From assembly GCA_017562135.1 (NCBI GenBank), contig QEYB01001013.1:79434-143433 (forward strand): 64,000 nucleotides of DNA. The letters run 5' to 3'. The number at the start of each line of letters is the position of its first letter. Positions within the stretch are counted from its first letter, which is position 1. This document shows positions 59,501 to 64,000 of the stretch, piece after piece. The notes beneath the pieces were generated by a model. It had not been told where the DNA came from, ran no database searches, and saw nothing but the letters and a program-made list of their open reading frames with translations. The translations under genes were made by a program, and so were the position numbers. The stretch is from Dipylidium caninum (lineage: Eukaryota; Platyhelminthes; Cestoda; Cyclophyllidea; Dipylidiidae).

Positions 59501-59643
59501 AGGCGCAAATTCAGGGTATTGTTTACTATATTCCACATGAGATGGATTTAGGCGGGTGTGAGAGCGAATTGGAGTCTGTCGTGAAAACATGTGCAGCTAA
59601 TGTTATGAACGAGCGCCATTGCGGCGGAAAATGTGTAATGTAA
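56583..59643 (+). other. Series of coding-like open segments, unassigned
   Basis: Several plus-strand stretches read like protein but cannot be joined or named. One is 56583-56836 (IIELYLAFQFPLKRAAVYKK; a helical segment). Another is 57066-57318 after an AG (LTLTDICKILSAIAEFNWNR). Others lie at about 58288-58425 (EVRSKKKVLELWLHQFYMLL), about 58609-58720 (LDLAFRLGPIYRDTYVATRE) and about 59485-59643 (YYIPHEMDLGGCESELESVV). Helix-rich composition would suit a vesicle-tethering or scaffold protein, but no family is recognised. They could also belong to a decayed gene. The order and strand agree, which is the only support for one gene. Confidence 0.25.
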
Positions 59644-61762
59644 GTGATTTGGTGAATTACAGGTTGAGTCACGGAAAAATAAGCTAACACTTTTGTCAAA
59701 AGAAGAATTTGGTCAGCTTATACATAGTGGGCGTCTAAGACTTTAGAACTTTACATTGGGAACTGCGCGCTGTAGCCCAATTTTGTCTTACTAAGGTATG
59801 GTTTTTTGAAATGAATAGCGGATGAATAGTGATGACTTTTAAAAACCAGAAAGCTCAGAATGTACCATACCATAAATCTTCCCGCACAATTAGCTCCATT
59901 ATGTCCGGTTATAAGGTGCTGGTTAAAGACAAAGTAACGCTGATTACCTTTTTTAAATAACCCTAAAGTATCTGAAGTAAAATTGCTATCCACAAAAGAC
60001 AAAGTTGCACTTGTCTTCTTTCCCCCGAACGGCCGACAGCTGATAGTTATGGCGCTCATAACAATCGAAATAAAAATCCCGTTGAATAAAATAGAATAGT
60101 AAAAAACAACAACAACAACTTTAGCCTGCTTCGAATCTGCTTCTGCGACTGGCGAGAAACAATGGCGCGGTATTTTCCCCGTTTCTCTCTGGCTTTTCCT
60201 AACGTGTTTCTAGAAATGGGTTCTCTCGCTAGGAACCTTTTTCGCATAGATAAAGGGGGGCCAATCCTGATCTAATTAGAAGGATGAGTCAAATCGATTA
60301 CAACCAGCATCCTAAAGTTGTTGGACAAAATAAATAGAGCTGGATGAAAATGGAAGGAAACGAGTCATCTGGTTCCTTGCATATCTTTTATCTGTGTCCC
60401 CTTAGCGCGTCTTCGCACTATGCGAACCCGCCTAAATCGTTCTAAAAAACCTCTGTAGTAAAACTGGTGGGAAGAAAAAAAAAGGTTGCTTAAGTTTATA
60501 CTTGTGAATATTTCTGTAGGGGTGCCAGAATCAGCAGGGGATGATTGTGAGGCGTTCCTAAAGGATCCTGCAAAAATTTGGGTTCGAATCTCAACACAGC
60601 AGCAACTTGGAATGTACGCTCTTCTACTTTATTTTTATTTGTGATCTTAGCATTCCGTTGAACTTTGTAAAACAAGATTATACTGTTAACGTCCCATAGT
60701 CGATGAGTCGATAAGAAGCCGCTAAAGATCTGTCCTTGGCGGAATTGGAGAAGTCGTAGCAAATGGATTATTGCCTTTACGAAGGTGGAAATAAATTTAT
60801 ATATGTCATGAAGTGCCAATATCTGAACAGATGCGGTTAATATATAATTACTCCTGCATTAGTTCGTCAATTAATAGGACAACAAACAAAAGTTTTTCGC
60901 ACATATGGCGATTTCGTCCACTCACAAACACCTATTTACTCATATTCGATTTTGGTGCAGATGGTAGAACGGAGTTCTGATGGTGAGCGTGGATCCTGCC
61001 CCATTCCGGGTACCGGTGTTATATTTTATGAAGATTCGGTACCGGGACAATCTTCGCCTCTGTTTTTTCAATTTGGCCAACACCTTTTTGTATTCGATTC
61101 TCGAAGAATTTTTTTAGGGCCCTTAAGTTTTCCTGGAGGCAGGCACTTAATCAATTTTTGCCCTAAGGTTGCATGTATGAACGCAAACATACATCTCTTG
61201 TACACGCCGTTCTTTTATGCGTAAGGAAGTTATGCAAGAAATTGCGCAACCTGTCTCAATTTTGGTATGAAGAGCTGTACAAATGTCCACCGCCAAACAA
61301 GAAACCATTGTGAGTCTGTAAAAAGAGGACCGTGGGAAGAAGAAGTTCTTAATATCTTTATTGACAACTTCGGAAGGCAACCCGATAGCGCGTTCATCCT
61401 CGTGTGGCGACGCTGGATGCCTCCCCTCGGAGTCTCCCATTTAGATATTGCTGGAATCTCCACTTGCTCCTCAGACAAGAAGTATTGGAAGATGTCCAAT
61501 GGCTCCGTGACCACTCTGTGTGTATAATTTTCCGTGTTCATCGAATTTGAAAAAGTTATTATCATTGTCTGAAACGATCATTATTAATCACTTTTGTTTG
61601 GTCCCATTTGATTTCACTAACTCTAAAGATGTAGTTCTTGTTTAATGACTATTTGTTAGGGTGTGGACAATTTCTGTATGTACATCAACCCACGACGACA
61701 AGCCTCATTGCGCGGAGTATGGTTCGATTCGCGCAAATGATATCTACTTCGGAGCTTCTTTT
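59644..61762. other. Region with only weak open frames
   Basis: A plus-strand frame at about 60952-61170 follows a pyrimidine-rich acceptor and reads GVIFYEDSVPGQSSPLFFQF, but no partner exon or family is found. Overlapping frames on both strands at 61230-61565 cannot be told apart. Confidence 0.25.
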
Positions 61763-62715
61763 TTATAAGGTGTGTTGTTTTGGTAAAGTCATTTTATTGA
61801 TGGCGCGTATACAGGCGGTGAATCCTTGTCTGGCCTTAGTGGGAATCCTTTTCTTTAGTACATACACCGTATTTGCATGTTTCCATAAACTTTGGAATTC
61901 CGTTTCCAGATCTTCTCTATTCCAAATGTCTCCGGTGAAGTTTTGAACAATGCACGGCAATGAAGTATGAATTTGGAGGGCTTGTATCCATGCGTTCCAT
62001 AAGGCTTCTTCCGTGAATGGTCTCGAATGCAGCAAGCTGCACAGTTTACTTATCATCACGTGCGTCTCTGGCATTCCTCGTTTGGCTCAAACTTAAAAAG
62101 ATTGGGTCAGGAGGCTAAAGTATTTTGTCGTTTGTAATTTTCATTTGAAGTTAATGCTAAGTGCACCGCTGTAAATGTAAGTTACATATACTGGCTACTT
62201 CTCCAAAGTGACTTTGTGTGCTTTAAGGTAGAATAGTTGCACCATGCTGAATGGCTAAACCGAATAGAAGTGCTGCTACCACCGAGTGATGTCCCTGTTG
62301 CCATCTCGGAAAAACTATTCCAATCCACCAACCGATGGTATTTATCGTACGCGTGATAGCACTTCGGGATTCATGCCTGATGGTATAGAAACTAGTGAGC
62401 TAGGCTTCCTATCGTGTAAAAGTCCTGATAACTGAAGTCCCTCGTTGTATCTTTGTATATCTCTTTAAAGAGAAAGGATACCTCGTTTATCCGTGTTCTT
62501 CGGGCACCAATTTTATCAGAGAGGTGTTGATGAAAAGTGTGTAAATGGTGTGCCGACCAGTTATCTCTAGATGGACGATACTGAGAACCGATAAGGCTCA
62601 CTAACAATAACCCAAGAACAAACGTCGAAAGACATAACCACGAGGATAATCCAAAAAACTTTAGAGTTAATCGGGTCCTATTGCCAGGTTTGAAGTAAAA
62701 AGAATGCAGTGCCAA
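61763..62715 (-). other. Possible type II membrane protein exons, unassigned
   Basis: Two minus-strand frames. The upstream one, 62715-62392, starts MALHSFYFKPGNRTRLTLKF and has one clear hydrophobic span (WLCLSTFVLGLLLVSLIG) after a basic stretch, the layout of a Golgi type II enzyme or a tail-in signal anchor. The other, 62074-61763, is open for 103 residues (TEEALWNAWIQALQIHTSLP; FTGDIWNREDLETEFQSLWK). No splice join was verified and no family is recognised. Could be one gene, two fragments, or chance. Confidence 0.3.
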
Positions 62716-64000
62716 ACCCCCCGAAAGAATAGCCCCTCCAGAAGGCGGTAATAGCGGTCAATTGATTACTAGTACTTAAAGCCGCAGGTACCGGCAAGAG
62801 GTAGAAACAATCCGCGAAGAATATCTGTAAAATTGCTTACTTTGGTATCGCGACACTATCACAGGTTTAATTTATTAAATTAAGTGGTTTGTGTATAATT
62901 CGTCAGCTTCCTAATGTTTAGCCTTAGTTGTTTGGAATGAAGTGGAATTGTTCTATGAAGCAGAGGTACCTGTTAACTGAGTAGTATGTAGTAGTAGGCG
63001 CGAAGGCTTATGGGTTAGTCTGTTGGAATGAGGCGACAAGTGGGACGAATGTAACTGCGGTCGGTTAGATTTGGACAATAGGGCGGAGAGAAGAGAGGAG
63101 GTCGGCGGCGCCGGTACAGGGATGGTCGTGGATGGAGAATGAGCAAGTTCTCAATCTTCGGTAGGCACAGATAGCGAGCACCCTGTGCAACCTTTGCGCC
63201 AATCATCCGCTAACTACAGCCGATCCTTAACTACGCTATAAAAGCAGCCAGAATCTAAGGCGAACCACCCGCGCTTTTACCTTACGTCCAAACCTAGGCT
63301 ACAAATGGAAGCGTGAGGGTGCATTGGGATGCGTCCGTGGCCAATTTGAGGGAGTGGTTCGTTGGCTGTAGACCTCTAAAGCCGAAGTCAATTGCGAAGG
63401 CAAAAATTTAGGTAAAATGGATAGGCAATTTGGTTGGTCTTCTGAGGCTAATTGGTCTCCGGTGTGAAGGCAACTAATTGTTGTTAGAATTGTCCGAAAC
63501 CGAACCTGTAAGGCACAGGCGTTGCCTGGGTACTGTGTCCAGTTCGTTTGTTGAAGGCTCTTACCCATAGCCAAGTTCCCTGGACAGTTCGTACGAAGAA
63601 AAGATTTATGTCCAATTGCATTCTTGCGCTCGGCACTGCACCGGAGTTTGGGGGCTGCTGGGCTGTTGCGGGGCTACTCATCGGCCTTCTTAGTGCCTGT
63701 CGTGTTCAGTTAGAGAATGATCGTCTTCGTATACCCACTCTCCAAATCTCCTTATAGAAAAAACCGCAATTTTATAGATTCTTAATTTCTGAAAAGGTTT
63801 AAGTTCTAGCTGGCTGGACGGTTCCATACTCAAAGCTTAAAACTAACAACCCAACTTCATCAGTTCCTCTCACTCTACCCAGGGATAACATATTGTGCAA
63901 ATACGACAATAAAATCATCTCTATGATGATATAGTGCAAGGTTGGAAATTTTACTCACTATCTCGTTTTCTTTGTTTATTCCTCCGCCCTCTAAAGCTGT
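62716..64000. other. Right-hand end of the window, no gene seen
   Basis: Only short frames without motifs. No RNA gene or repeat could be supported. Confidence 0.35.

Noticed and set aside
60520..60610. tRNA-like T-loop (GGTTCGAATC)
   Set aside because: The flanking sequence does not supply matching acceptor, D and anticodon stems.
1..64000. CRISPR arrays, prokaryotic operons, insertion sequences or full-length transposons
   Set aside because: None seen. The window is eukaryotic, and no reverse transcriptase, transposase or long terminal repeat could be recognised.

Overview
This is a nuclear window from a flatworm, most likely a parasitic one and probably a tapeworm; the species cannot be fixed from the sequence. 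The evidence is three-fold. Genes are split by many very short introns (30-50 bp) mixed with kilobase ones. There is a tegumental-allergen-like (EF-hand plus dynein-light-chain) gene, a family known from parasitic flatworms. Splice acceptors also sit just upstream of several start codons, as expected for spliced-leader trans-splicing.

Layout, left to right: 3' part of an ATP7-type copper ATPase (+); ribosomal stalk protein RPLP1 (-); a WBP4-like splicing factor (+); a monofunctional-length MTHFD with eroded catalytic motifs (-); the complete glucosyltransferase ALG8 (+); three intronless tandem-ubiquitin-like genes (-,-,+); the nuclease MUS81 (-); an astacin protease with a C-terminal ShK array (+); mitoribosomal protein MRPS24 (+); the Paf1-complex-associated factor RTF1 (-); DNAJC25 (+); a Distal-less homeobox gene in a G-rich, gene-poor stretch (+); a head-to-head pair of small secreted EGF-like paralogues (-,+); the tegumental-allergen-like gene (-); a PWWP2-type chromatin protein (+); Beclin-1 (-); and SUGP1-like exons (-). 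The last 8 kb hold only unassigned open frames.

I rebuilt the exons by joining splice sites whose phases agree and whose products align with the known family from general knowledge. No database search was run. For ALG8, DNAJC25, astacin-ShK, the tegumental gene, MTHFD, RPLP1, WBP4 and the Distal-less gene every junction closes in frame. In MUS81, RTF1, PWWP2 and the SUGP1-like locus the frame breaks by one base inside or beside a short homopolymer. This pattern suggests uncorrected indels in the assembly rather than decay of four unrelated genes.

The most interesting parts are the tandem-ubiquitin-like cluster (about 12.0-16.3 kb), the MTHFD that lacks its catalytic Tyr/Lys/Gln, a phase-neutral 112-residue cassette exon in the copper ATPase, GC-AG introns in three genes (one facing a GT-AG intron at the same place in its paralogue), and a 33-nt in-frame intron in the WBP4-like gene.
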